Of a stretch of 64,000 bases of DNA, positions 55,878-64,000 are shown piece by piece. Position numbers and translations under genes: made by a program. Origin of the DNA: Komagataeibacter diospyri (GTDB lineage: Bacteria > Pseudomonadota > Alphaproteobacteria > Acetobacterales > Acetobacteraceae). The DNA lies in NCBI RefSeq assembly GCF_006538165.1, contig NZ_BDLU01000024.1, positions 1 through 64,000 of the forward strand. The letters are read 5' to 3'. Every line of letters begins with the position of its first letter. Position 1 is the first letter of the stretch. The notes under the pieces were generated by a model. That model saw only the letters and a list, made by a program, of their open reading frames with translations. It was not told the origin of the DNA and made no database searches.

Positions 55878-56729
55878 TTATTTATCCACCGGTGTCCCTG
55901 GCCGCATTTCATAGGTGGTTTCAACCAGCGGGAACCGTTTGCCCAGATTCTCGCTGGATTTCCGGGTCCATGCGGCGTCCATTTCCTTGCGCTGCATTTC
56001 GATGTTCTGTTTGGGTTCAACGTTGCGGTAGGTGTCAATCGTGCCTTCGATTACGCCTATCGTGGTATCGACAACCGGCTTGATGTCAAACTGTTTGTAG
56101 GGATAGGCAATGTGTTCATAATCGAACAGGTTGTCCGACTGGCTTTTTCCCCAGCTTTTCCATGAATCGAAGATACGGTCATTAAAACCCGTCAGGAACG
56201 GGCCGGGATTGACCGTCGCCACAGCGACACCGAATTCCTGCAGTTCCTTGCCCAGTGCTTCGGCAATCGCCTCGATGGCATGTTTCGATGCGGAATAGGC
56301 CCCGGTAAACGGGTCCGAGGTCAGCCCCGCGCATGACGACATGAAAACGATCTTCCCTGCCCTGCGTGTCGCCATGCGTTTTGCAATACCCTGCGTCAGA
56401 AGCACCGGGCCGATCACGTTGACCTCGAACTGCCTGCGCAGGTGTTCTTCGGGTATGTCGACCATGGACCCGCCTTCCCCGATGCCTGCGTTATTGAGGA
56501 TTACGTCAACATCCAGCATGCTGAACCGGGCGCGGTCTGCGGCACTGGTGACATCCAGCTTTTCAACCTGCAATGCCACGCCGCGCTGTTCGGCCTCATG
56601 TTCCAGCTGAAAGATCTGGGACGGGATTTCAACACCCGCGATAACTGTCCACTGCCGCGCGGCCAGCCGTAAGGCGATTTCCCTGCCGAATCCCGTTCCA
56701 GCGCCGGTAACAAGGATGGTCCTGCTCAT
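55878..56729 (-). CDS. Short-chain dehydrogenase/reductase
   Basis: A 283-residue classical SDR. Cofactor loop ILVTGAGTGFGREIALRL, NNAGIGEGG, catalytic Ser in IVFMSSCAGL and YSASKHAIEAIAEALGKELQ (Tyr-x3-Lys), then the PG motif VNPGPFLTGFNDRIFDSW. The C-terminal 60 residues extend beyond the minimal fold. Substrate unknown; it converges with the monooxygenase gene and stands alone. The start has a GGAAAAG site. Confidence 0.92.
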   Translation of the reverse strand: MSRTILVTGAGTGFGREIALRLAARQWTVIAGVEIPSQIFQLEHEAEQRGVALQVEKLDVTSAADRARFSMLDVDVILNNAGIGEGGSMVDIPEEHLRRQFEVNVIGPVLLTQGIAKRMATRRAGKIVFMSSCAGLTSDPFTGAYSASKHAIEAIAEALGKELQEFGVAVATVNPGPFLTGFNDRIFDSWKSWGKSQSDNLFDYEHIAYPYKQFDIKPVVDTTIGVIEGTIDTYRNVEPKQNIEMQRKEMDAAWTRKSSENLGKRFPLVETTYEMRPGTPVDK

Positions 56730-56909
56730 GGTATCTTTTCCGTTTCATGCATGGGATTGTCGTGCCGCGCCGCGCGGGGTGCGCGGTGGCCTGTGCATGA
56801 CGGTTAATGATCCAGTGCGCGGATAGTTTGATAAAAAGCGGGGCACCGGGCCGCCGTCACGGCTCCGGTCCCCTGCCGTTATGGCCATTGTCTGGCCGCA
56901 ATCCGCGCC

Positions 56910-59420
56910 TTACCAGCTATAGGTCACTTTCCCGATCACATTGCGGTTCGCGCCGATATAGCAGCCGGTATCGGCACCCGCGCAGCCGGGATAGTACCGC
57001 TGGTTCAGCAGGTTCTGCGCCGTGACCTGAAACAGCATGCCCTTCATCCGTGGCGCCACGGCGTCCAGCGCATACTGGGCCTGCGCATCGACCAGCACAT
57101 AGCTGGGTGTGACATATTCCAGCGTGTTGTCCACCAGCGTATTGCCGTTGTACCGCACGCCCGCGCCGAACCCCAGCCCACGCAGCGGACCGTTGCGCAG
57201 GTCATAATGCCCCCAGACCGAGAACGTCTGCTTGGGCACCGCGATCGGGCGTTCCCCCGTCAGGTCGCCACTGCCACGCGTATAGGCCACGTCCTGATAG
57301 GTATAGGCCGCGATGATGTTCAGGTTGCGTGTCAGGTCGACATGGGCTTCCAGTTCGATCCCGCGCGAACGGATGCCCCCGGTCTGGGTATAGAAATCGA
57401 TATGGACCGGGTCGGTGACCAGCACGTTGCTCTGCTTGAGGTCATACAGCGCCAGCGTGAAAAAACCGTTGAAACCGTGCGGCTGGTATTTCAGCCCCAC
57501 CTCGAACTGCCGCCCCCGGGTCGGCTTGAACGGCGTGCCGTTGAACGACAGGTTGTTCGCGGGCTGGAAGGATTCCGCGTAATGGAAATAGGGTGAAAGC
57601 CCGATGGGGAAGGCATACAGGATGCCGCCGCGCCACGTCGTGGCCTGATCCGCCTGGTTGAAGCTGCCGCCACCATCGGTCTGGTCACGGGTATCGATGG
57701 TGGACCAGTCGTGGCGCACGCCGCCCTGCACATGCAGCCTGCCCCATGTCATCTGGTCCTCGCCATATATGCCTTCCTGATTGGTGGTGATGCTCTGGGC
57801 TTCATACAGGTCCAGCTTGCCAATGCTCTGCCCGTAGGTGGGGGAAAAGACATCCAGCGAAGGGGCATCGCCGTAATACAGGTTGGCGGAATCACGGATG
57901 TTCTGCCAGTTGCCGCCAACGATCACGTTGTGCCTGACCGGGCCGGTGCGGAAATGGCCCAGGATCTGTTCTTCCACCGTGATCGTGTCGAAATGCTCCT
58001 CCGACCCGTAGGCCGCACGTTCCAGCGTGCGGTTGTCATCATCCAGCATCCCGCCAGAAGATACCTGCTGGAAAAACGCCCCCACATTCGCGTAACGGGC
58101 AAACGACTTGAAGGTCCAGTTGGGGGCGATGCGGTAGCTCAGGTGGTAATTGACCGCCGTCTGGGTGCGCTTGTAGGTCTCGAAATTCGGATCGCCGGGA
58201 TAGAAATGGTCCGAAATCTTGCCGTTCGGGTTGGGCAGGATGGTGCCCTGCAGGGGGGCGGTGTCAAAATTGCCCCCACGCGGGTCACGCTGCCAGAAGG
58301 CGGACAGCGTCATGGTCAGCCGGTCATTGGGCGTCCATGACAGGGATGGCAGGACGCCAAAACGTTCGTTGCGGGTGTGTTCGTCCTGCGTGCCGGACGT
58401 GGTGGCGGTTGCGGCCACGCGGTACAGCCACTTGCCATCGCGGTCGATCCGCCCGCCGAAATCGGCGGTGCCGCGCACGTAGCCATATGTTCCCCCTTCG
58501 ACCGAGACGGAGTGGACGGGTGCTGCCGTCGGCTGTTTCGTGGTCAGTACGATCGCCCCGCCGGGATTGGACTGGCCATACAGGACCGATGGCGGGCCCT
58601 TGAGGATATCGATGCGGTCCAGCAGGTAGGGGTCGATCTGCTGTGTGGCGTAATAGGCGCCGTTAAACAGGCGCAGGTTGTCAACAAATTCATCCGCGCC
58701 CGCGGCCCCCTGAAAGCCACGGATTTCGACCATGTCGAACCGCGTGGTGTAGCCCGAAGCCACATCGCCCGACACACCGGCATTATACCGCAGGGCTTCG
58801 GTAATGGTGCGGGCGTTCTGCTGGTCCAGCTGCGCGCGGGTTACGATGGATATGGATTCCGGGGTTTCTATCAGGGGCGTATCAGTCTTGGTGGCGGCAC
58901 TGGACGCCTTGGGCACCAGCCCTGCGCGGCCAGAGGTGGCGTAAACCGCGATCTGCTCCTCCCGCGCTGCCCTGTGGCCTACGTTTTCCTGCTGTCCTTC
59001 CACCCGCACCGGATCAAGCGAAATGGGGGTGGCGGTGCGGATCAGGGCGATGGAATGCGCGCCAGTCCTGCGATAGGTGACGCCCGTGCCGGACAGCAGG
59101 CTGGACAACGCCTGTTCCGCGGTCATCTGGCCGGTAGCCGCTCCTGATCGCGCGCCTGCAACCGTGGCGCTGTCAAATGCGATCTGCATGCCCGTCCGCG
59201 CACCAAAGGCTGACAGCGCATGGGACAGGGGCTGGGAAGGGATGTCAAAGTGCTCCGTGGGCGCCGACGTGGTGGCGAGGTTTTCCCCGACCGGTGCGGC
59301 AGCGGCCGGATGCCCGGCCGCTGCCCACGCAACGAGCATCAGGGCGGAGCAGCCGCCCAGCAGAGTATTGCGGGACTGCCGGATGCCCCTGTGGCGGCAC
59401 GGCGGAAAAACACACGGCAT
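56910..59420 (-). CDS. TonB-dependent siderophore receptor with STN signalling domain (FecA-like)
   Basis: An 836-residue ferric-siderophore receptor. After a signal sequence (LLGGCSALMLVAWAAAGHPAAA) the STN domain appears at about 55-110 (FDIPSQPLSHALSAFGARTG, then MTAEQALSSLLSGTGVTYRR), followed by the plug (TPLIETPESISIVTRAQL; SVLYGQSNPGGAIVLTTKQP) and a barrel ending GKVTYSW. The STN domain contacts the FecR anti-sigma protein. It is the last gene of the fecI-fecR-receptor series on the minus strand, 144 bp after fecR, so ligand binding should induce its own operon. Confidence 0.95.
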   Translation of the reverse strand: MPCVFPPCRHRGIRQSRNTLLGGCSALMLVAWAAAGHPAAAAPVGENLATTSAPTEHFDIPSQPLSHALSAFGARTGMQIAFDSATVAGARSGAATGQMTAEQALSSLLSGTGVTYRRTGAHSIALIRTATPISLDPVRVEGQQENVGHRAAREEQIAVYATSGRAGLVPKASSAATKTDTPLIETPESISIVTRAQLDQQNARTITEALRYNAGVSGDVASGYTTRFDMVEIRGFQGAAGADEFVDNLRLFNGAYYATQQIDPYLLDRIDILKGPPSVLYGQSNPGGAIVLTTKQPTAAPVHSVSVEGGTYGYVRGTADFGGRIDRDGKWLYRVAATATTSGTQDEHTRNERFGVLPSLSWTPNDRLTMTLSAFWQRDPRGGNFDTAPLQGTILPNPNGKISDHFYPGDPNFETYKRTQTAVNYHLSYRIAPNWTFKSFARYANVGAFFQQVSSGGMLDDDNRTLERAAYGSEEHFDTITVEEQILGHFRTGPVRHNVIVGGNWQNIRDSANLYYGDAPSLDVFSPTYGQSIGKLDLYEAQSITTNQEGIYGEDQMTWGRLHVQGGVRHDWSTIDTRDQTDGGGSFNQADQATTWRGGILYAFPIGLSPYFHYAESFQPANNLSFNGTPFKPTRGRQFEVGLKYQPHGFNGFFTLALYDLKQSNVLVTDPVHIDFYTQTGGIRSRGIELEAHVDLTRNLNIIAAYTYQDVAYTRGSGDLTGERPIAVPKQTFSVWGHYDLRNGPLRGLGFGAGVRYNGNTLVDNTLEYVTPSYVLVDAQAQYALDAVAPRMKGMLFQVTAQNLLNQRYYPGCAGADTGCYIGANRNVIGKVTYSW

Positions 59421-59564
59421 GGTCTGGTCTCACGGGCGGACGGTTGGCAAAAGATGCAAACGAATTGCATTCGCGTATCTTCATGTCCGTTGAGACGAAT
59501 TTTTTTTAACGGGGGGCGAACTTTTTTTTGCAAAAAAATGATCAGGCCGCCCATGCCGGGGTGA

Positions 59565-60569
59565 TCAGGGCGCTTTCGGGGCGGCTTCAGCCAGTACGAA
59601 CCCCGCAGGCAGCGACACCAGCCTGCCCCCATGCAGCGCGCACAGGGCTTCCAGTGCTTCCTTCGGGTGATGCAGGTCATAGATCCCGCCCACCGGCGTG
59701 ATATCGCGTTCAAGTCCGCGGGTTACGATAATGCCGGGATAGTAGCGTCCCAGCATCTCCACTGCTTCAGACAGGGGGACGCCGTTCAGCACCATCTGGC
59801 CCGACCGCCATGCGCCGACATCCTCCGGGTCAACCGCGCTTCGCTGCGCCTGCCCGGTGGTGGAATTTAACGTCCATTGCTGCCCCGCCGTCAGGTGCAG
59901 CGCGGGGGTCGACTGGCGCGCCACACTCACGATCCCTTCGCGTACTGCGACAGTCACATGGGGACCGGTGATCCGGATATCGAAGGCGGTGCCGATATCG
60001 CGGGCGGTCACGTTGTTGGCCGTCACGGAAAACCCGCGCTGGCTGTCATGCACGACGTTGAAAAACGCCTCGCCCGCCAGCAGCGTCACCCCCCTTTCCT
60101 GCCGCGCATAATGCAGGGCGATGGCGGAGTGCCCGGCCAGCGTCACGCTGGACCCGTCGGGCAGGCTGACCGAGCGGGTCTCGCCTGTTTTCGTGTAATA
60201 ATCAGCCTGCAGACGGACCATCAGATCGGGTGTGGCGAACGCCCCCACACAGGCTGCGGCCGCCACCATGGCGCAGGCCGCCACCCGCCGGGGCCATCGC
60301 CGCGTGGCGGCGATGCGTGGCCTGCCTGTGGACGATGTTGCCGGGGTGGCGGGGCGGACATGGTGGGTGGCATTGTCTGCCAGTGCGCCGGTTGCGGCCC
60401 ATACGCGTTCCATCCTGCGCCACGCCCGGTCATTTCGTGCATCCTGTGCGCGCCATGCCGCGAATTCCGTCTGTAGCGCCCTGTCATGCGGTGCGTCATT
60501 CAGGCGGATTTTCCATGCGGCGGCTTCCGCCATGGCCGTATCCGCGCCCTGCGTCGGTCGTGCGCTCAT
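59565..60569 (-). CDS. FecR-family anti-sigma/sigma-regulatory protein
   Basis: A 334-residue transmembrane regulator. The cytosolic N-terminus has the FecR N-domain (EAAAWKIRLND; EFAAWRAQDARNDRAWRRME), a single membrane span (VAACAMVAAAACVGAFA, about 105-125) and a periplasmic FecR domain (TGETRSVSLPDGSSVTLAGH; AGEAFFNVVHDSQRGFSVTA). It relays receptor status to the sigma factor encoded upstream. ATG 60569 is preferred for AAAGGAAG upstream; longer in-frame starts reach toward the sigma gene. Confidence 0.93.
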   Translation of the reverse strand: MSARPTQGADTAMAEAAAWKIRLNDAPHDRALQTEFAAWRAQDARNDRAWRRMERVWAATGALADNATHHVRPATPATSSTGRPRIAATRRWPRRVAACAMVAAAACVGAFATPDLMVRLQADYYTKTGETRSVSLPDGSSVTLAGHSAIALHYARQERGVTLLAGEAFFNVVHDSQRGFSVTANNVTARDIGTAFDIRITGPHVTVAVREGIVSVARQSTPALHLTAGQQWTLNSTTGQAQRSAVDPEDVGAWRSGQMVLNGVPLSEAVEMLGRYYPGIIVTRGLERDITPVGGIYDLHHPKEALEALCALHGGRLVSLPAGFVLAEAAPKAP

Positions 60570-60669
60570 CGGGTTCCACTTCCTTTCGTTCTGCGCCGGA
60601 GGCGCTGAACGTGCCCTGCTGAACAGGGACGCGGCAGGGACCTGTTTTTCAACGGCTGGGGGAAAATCT

Positions 60670-61179
60670 TTACGGCTCCATATCCGGCAGGGCCGTGGCG
60701 CAGGCGACCAGCGCATTCTGGATCATTTTGTGAACGCGGGTGGTGGAAACGCCCAGAACGGTTGCGATTTCGTGCAATGTATACCCACTGACGCGATACA
60801 TCTCAAACGCGCGACGGGTACGTGGCGGCAGGTTGTCCAGCACGCCCGCCACCGTGTGCAGGTCCTGACGGTGCCCGAACTGCGCTTCGGGCGAGACGGA
60901 CCCCGCCCCCGTATCGGCCAGCAGTGAATGGTCGATCTGGGTCGGCACCTGCCTGCGCGCGGCGCGCAGGTGATCCAGTGCCAGATGCCGCACGATGGTG
61001 GTCAGATAGGCCATGGGGTTGAAGACGGTCCCCCGCCGCCGGGCGCTGGCCACCTGAACGAAGGCGTCCTGGACAATATCTTCCGCCTGTGCCCTGCACC
61101 CGACCATGGATGTGGCAAGCGAGATGAAGCGCGGTCGGTTTTCCAGATAGGCTTCCAGAAGGTGATCGGTCGACGCCAC
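60670..61179 (-). CDS. FecI-type ECF RNA polymerase sigma factor
   Basis: About 169 residues. Region 2 is visible as LEAYLENRPRFISLATSMVG and AQAEDIVQDAFVQVASAR with YLTTIVRHLALDHLRAARR; region 4 as LDNLPPRTRRAFEMYRVSGY and TLHEIATVLGVSTTRVHKMI. I place the start at GTG 61179 (AGGA about 10 nt upstream); GTG 61200 is possible, but the longer TTG 61269 start lies within the Fur-box-like site and is unlikely. It should direct transcription of the downstream receptor genes. Confidence 0.9.
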   Translation of the reverse strand: MASTDHLLEAYLENRPRFISLATSMVGCRAQAEDIVQDAFVQVASARRRGTVFNPMAYLTTIVRHLALDHLRAARRQVPTQIDHSLLADTGAGSVSPEAQFGHRQDLHTVAGVLDNLPPRTRRAFEMYRVSGYTLHEIATVLGVSTTRVHKMIQNALVACATALPDMEP

Positions 61180-61253
61180 GGCCTTAAGGTTCCTTGACAC
61201 AGCATACGCCAGCGCCCCCGTGGCGGGGGTACGTGGTTTCCTGTAGACCGATT

Positions 61254-61272
61254 TAAGAATGATTATCAATAA
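61254..61272. promoter_or_regulatory. Fur-box-like iron operator
   Basis: In minus sense the core TGATAATCATT is an exact match to the middle of the 19-bp Fur consensus, 14 of 19 overall. It lies 75 bp upstream of the chosen fecI start and between fecI and the divergent PepSY gene, so it could repress both under iron-replete conditions. Confidence 0.62.
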
Positions 61273-61385
61273 AAGAACCGCGCCGTGATGTTTCGATACG
61301 TAACATGGAATTGCAGGATATATATGCGAACGCGTCTTATTTTCTCCTATTGCCCGTTGGCAACCGGCGTGCCAAGCCGGGGCAC

Positions 61386-62579
61386 ATGGCTGTTCCGACC
61401 CTGAAAACCCTGCGCCCGGTCCTTGTGTGCCTGCATCGGTATGTGGGGCTGCTGCTGTCCGGTGTGCTGTTCATCGCGGGGTTGAGCGGTAGTATCAGCG
61501 TGTTCCGGGGGGAAATTGACGCGGCCCTCAACCCTGATCTTTTCCACGCGGCCACACCTGGCCGGCCCCTGCCGCTTTCCACCCTGCTGTCACGCGTGCA
61601 GGCGCAGCGGCCTGCGGCGCGGGTGACCGCCGTGCTGTATCGTCCCCCGGCGGGACGCGCGGTCGAGGTCTATGCGGCCGAGGCGGCGCCGGGGGCTGCG
61701 GAACCGGTTGAAAACCAGATGTTCCTTGATCCCGCTACAGGGCGGATACAGGGCATGCGCCCGTCGGAGGGATGCTGCATCAACCGCCGTGCCCTCATGT
61801 CCTTTATCTACCGCATCCACTATTCCCTCGATCTGGGCTGGATCGGCCTGTGGATCATGGGGCTGTCGGCTGTCTTGTGGTCGATTGACTGCGTGGTGGG
61901 CCTGATCCTGACATTTCCGCTGCACCAGCCTGTCTGGCGGGCCGGCTTCTGGCGGCGATGGGGTAAAACGTGGACCATTTCCCCTGCCCGTTCATCCATA
62001 CGCATCGTGTTCGACCTGCACCGCGCCGTCTCGCTATGGCTGTGGGTCGTGCTGCTGGGCATTGCCATAAGTGGGGTAGCGCTGGCGCTGGAAGATCAGG
62101 TGTTCAACCCCGTGGTGCGGGCCATCCTGCCAGTGGCCCTGCCGGTGACGGATGGGCCGTCCCCGCCCCGTCCGGTCACGGTTGCGCAGGCCGAACGTCT
62201 GGCGGCGGATTTTGTACACGCCCATGGCCGGGCTGAAAAACCGGCCGCCGTGCTGCTGGATCCCGATGGGGGGACTGCCCTGTTCTATCTGTTCAGCAAT
62301 GACGGGACGGAGCCTGCGGGCCTTGGTAGCCCGATGGTGACCATCGACCTCGCAACCGGGCAGGTCACTGATGGCACTATCCCCGGTCAGGGCAGGCTGG
62401 GCAATCTGGTGATGCAGGTGCAGCCGCAATGGCATAGTGGTGAAATTGCCGGGCTGGCCGGTCGTATCGTCATCTGCCTGTCAGGCATTGTGGTCTGCAT
62501 GCTGACGGTGACGGGTGTCATGATCTGGTGGCGCAAGCGGCGCGCGCACGGTGCGCGCCCCGCCCGCGGGCAGTCATGA
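61386..62579 (+). CDS. PepSY-associated transmembrane protein (putative iron-uptake reductase)
   Basis: A 397-residue inner-membrane protein with about four helices: CLHRYVGLLLSGVLFIAGLS, GWIGLWIMGLSAVLWSIDCV, RAVSLWLWVVLLGIAISGVA and RIVICLSGIVVCMLTVTGVM. A PepSY-like domain lies between. Conserved His residues sit at the membrane (CLHRYVG; YRIHYSLDLG; DLHRAVSLW), as in proteins accompanying siderophore receptors and thought to reduce or release iron. ATG 61386 puts the first helix at the usual distance; ATG 61305 would add 27 residues. Its stop overlaps the convergent EAL gene by 6 nt. Confidence 0.85.
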   Translation: MAVPTLKTLRPVLVCLHRYVGLLLSGVLFIAGLSGSISVFRGEIDAALNPDLFHAATPGRPLPLSTLLSRVQAQRPAARVTAVLYRPPAGRAVEVYAAEAAPGAAEPVENQMFLDPATGRIQGMRPSEGCCINRRALMSFIYRIHYSLDLGWIGLWIMGLSAVLWSIDCVVGLILTFPLHQPVWRAGFWRRWGKTWTISPARSSIRIVFDLHRAVSLWLWVVLLGIAISGVALALEDQVFNPVVRAILPVALPVTDGPSPPRPVTVAQAERLAADFVHAHGRAEKPAAVLLDPDGGTALFYLFSNDGTEPAGLGSPMVTIDLATGQVTDGTIPGQGRLGNLVMQVQPQWHSGEIAGLAGRIVICLSGIVVCMLTVTGVMIWWRKRRAHGARPARGQS

Positions 62580-64000
62580 TTTCTTGCCTTCGTCGGTTTT
62601 CCTGACCATCGCGGGCATAAGCAGGCGGGGCTGGCGCGCCCACGCCGCAAGGTCGGTGGCCGACATGGGGCGGGCGAACAGGTAGCCCTGCAGCACATCG
62701 CAATGCAGGCTTTCCAGCAGGTCGTACTGGGCTTCCGTTTCCACCCCTTCGGTCACGACCGTCATGCCCAGCCGGTTGCCAATGCCAATCACGGCGGTGG
62801 TGACGGCCTGCGCATTCGGGTCGGTTTCAAGGTTCATGATGAAGCTGCGGTCGATCTTGATTTCCGTCAGCGGCAGGCGTGTCAGCCGTGACAGGCTGGA
62901 AAAGCCGGTGCCAAAGTCGTCCATGGACAGGCCGACCCCCAGTTTGCGAATGGAGGACAGCACGTTCATCGTCTCCTCGCTTTCCTCCATCATCACGCTT
63001 TCGGTTATTTCCACCGTCAGGCGTTCAGGCGCCAGCCCGTATTTTTCCAGCAGTCCCGCGATCATCGGCACAAGGCCACGGTTGTGGAAATGGGCTGCCG
63101 ACAGGTTGACCGACACGACGGGTATATGCACGCCCTCGCGTTCCCACAGGGTAAGCTGGCGGCAGGCTTCTTCCAGTGACCAGCGGCCGATCGCTTCGAT
63201 CTGTCCCGTTTCCTCCGCCACGGCAATGAAACGGGAAGGAAAGATGTTGCCAAGGGTGGGATGGTTCCACCGCGCCAGCGCTTCCACGCCATAGATCTCA
63301 CCCGTGCGGGCCTCGACCTGTGGCTGGTAATGCAGGTTGAGCAGGCCCTTGGACAGGGAATCACGCAGCGCGCTGCCCAGTACCAGCCGGTCCTGCGCAT
63401 CCTTGCTGTCAATCGTGTTGACCAGGCGGTAGCCGCCGCGCGCTTCCTTCTTGGCCTGCCGCATGGCCACTTCGGCATGGCTGATAAGGGACTCCCCATC
63501 CGGCCCGTTTTCGGGGAAGGTCGCGATGCCGGTGCTGAAGGACGCGGAAATCTGGTTTCCCGCCACATCCAGCGGGCGTTCCATGGCCTTGATGATGGTC
63601 TTGGTAAAATCGACCGCCATGTCCGGTGTCGCGTTGGGTATGACGATGACAAAATCATCCCCGCCTGCGCGTGAGAGGACGTAATTGCTGCGACACAGCG
63701 TTTTCAGCCGTTCGGCAATGACCTTCAGGAACGTATCCCCCTGCACATGGCCCAGCGCGTCATTGATGTCACGGAAGCGGTCAAGGTCCAGCAGCAGTAC
63801 GGCGAAGCGGTTGTCGCCCGGCTGGCTTATCATGGACTTCAGCACCTTGTGCAGCGACGTGCGGTTGAGGAAGCCGGTCAGCGGGTCATAATTCGCCAGC
63901 TGGGAGATATGCTGCCGTGCCTCATACTGCTCGATCACGACGCCGCAGAACGGCACGGCCCCCGACACGATACGTTTGGGCCATTCCGCGACCTTGTGCT
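62574..64000 (-). CDS. GGDEF-EAL cyclic-di-GMP protein (partial, continues past right edge)
   Basis: Only the C-terminal part is in the window; the frame stays open to position 64000, and the stretch AEWPKRIVSGAVPFCGV looks like the end of a PAS domain. The GGDEF domain begins ANYDPLTGFLNRTSLHKVL, but its active motif reads GGDDF (about 63653-63667), so cyclase activity is doubtful. The EAL domain has YGVEALARWNHP, SVNLSAAHFHN, LTVEITESVMME and SMDDFGTGFSSLSRL, all compatible with an active phosphodiesterase. In cellulose-producing acetic acid bacteria such proteins tune cellulose synthesis; that link is inferred. Confidence 0.92.
   Translation of the reverse strand, partial: HKVAEWPKRIVSGAVPFCGVVIEQYEARQHISQLANYDPLTGFLNRTSLHKVLKSMISQPGDNRFAVLLLDLDRFRDINDALGHVQGDTFLKVIAERLKTLCRSNYVLSRAGGDDFVIVIPNATPDMAVDFTKTIIKAMERPLDVAGNQISASFSTGIATFPENGPDGESLISHAEVAMRQAKKEARGGYRLVNTIDSKDAQDRLVLGSALRDSLSKGLLNLHYQPQVEARTGEIYGVEALARWNHPTLGNIFPSRFIAVAEETGQIEAIGRWSLEEACRQLTLWEREGVHIPVVSVNLSAAHFHNRGLVPMIAGLLEKYGLAPERLTVEITESVMMEESEETMNVLSSIRKLGVGLSMDDFGTGFSSLSRLTRLPLTEIKIDRSFIMNLETDPNAQAVTTAVIGIGNRLGMTVVTEGVETEAQYDLLESLHCDVLQGYLFARPMSATDLAAWARQPRLLMPAMVRKTDEGKKS

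Noticed and set aside
1..64000. CRISPR arrays, tRNA or rRNA genes, riboswitches
   Set aside because: No regularly spaced repeats, tRNA-like cloverleaf sequences, rRNA stretches or known riboswitch cores were recognised when reading both strands.

Overview
The window looks like chromosome of an acetic acid bacterium (Komagataeibacter/Gluconacetobacter type). This is inferred from gene content: a sorbosone-dehydrogenase-family protein, an OprB porin, a polyol ABC transporter operon with an SDR dehydrogenase, IS5-type transposase debris and a GGDEF-EAL protein. No rRNA, tRNA or CRISPR array was seen.

Layout. 0.3-6.6 kb: a GntR/FCD regulator, proline-catabolic PutA and a secreted sorbosone-dehydrogenase-like protein. 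6.9-14.3 kb: a decayed accessory zone with remnants of an NCS1 permease, an acyl-CoA synthetase, two IS5-family transposases and a broken partial copy of the FAD monooxygenase that is intact at 54.2 kb. Between these lie two lipoproteins, a tiny acidic protein and a sugar MFS transporter. 14.5-25.4 kb: an OprB porin, then a polyol/glycerol block (glpK, glpF, a pentulose kinase, a four-gene ABC importer and an SDR).

25.6-53.9 kb is the core of the window, a methylated-amine catabolic island. Three subunits of a heme-dependent oxidative N-demethylase (dimethylamine monooxygenase type) are encoded together at 25.6-28.8 kb, and the likely fourth subunit lies at 50.6 kb. The complete N-methylglutamate pathway follows: gmaS and mgsABC on the minus strand, mgdABCD on the plus strand. 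purU and folD are joined to mgdD and should take the resulting one-carbon unit to formate. The island also holds an Amt transporter, an APC permease, a TMADH/OYE-like flavoprotein, a TonB receptor, LysR and XRE-cupin regulators, and an uncharacterised pair of sarcosine-oxidase-like flavoproteins. The inferred flow is dimethylamine -> methylamine -> gamma-glutamylmethylamide -> N-methylglutamate -> glutamate + methylene-THF, with methylamine nitrogen released as ammonium.

A 36-bp element, 28/36 identical without gaps, lies just upstream of both the N-demethylase operon and the mgs operon. It ends in a TTGAC -35 box and contains a TTTCT-N5-AGAAA dyad, which suggests co-regulation of the two halves of the pathway. 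54.2-64 kb: an FAD monooxygenase, an SDR, a FecI-FecR-TonB siderophore system with a Fur-box-like site, a PepSY membrane protein, and a GGDEF-EAL protein running off the right edge.
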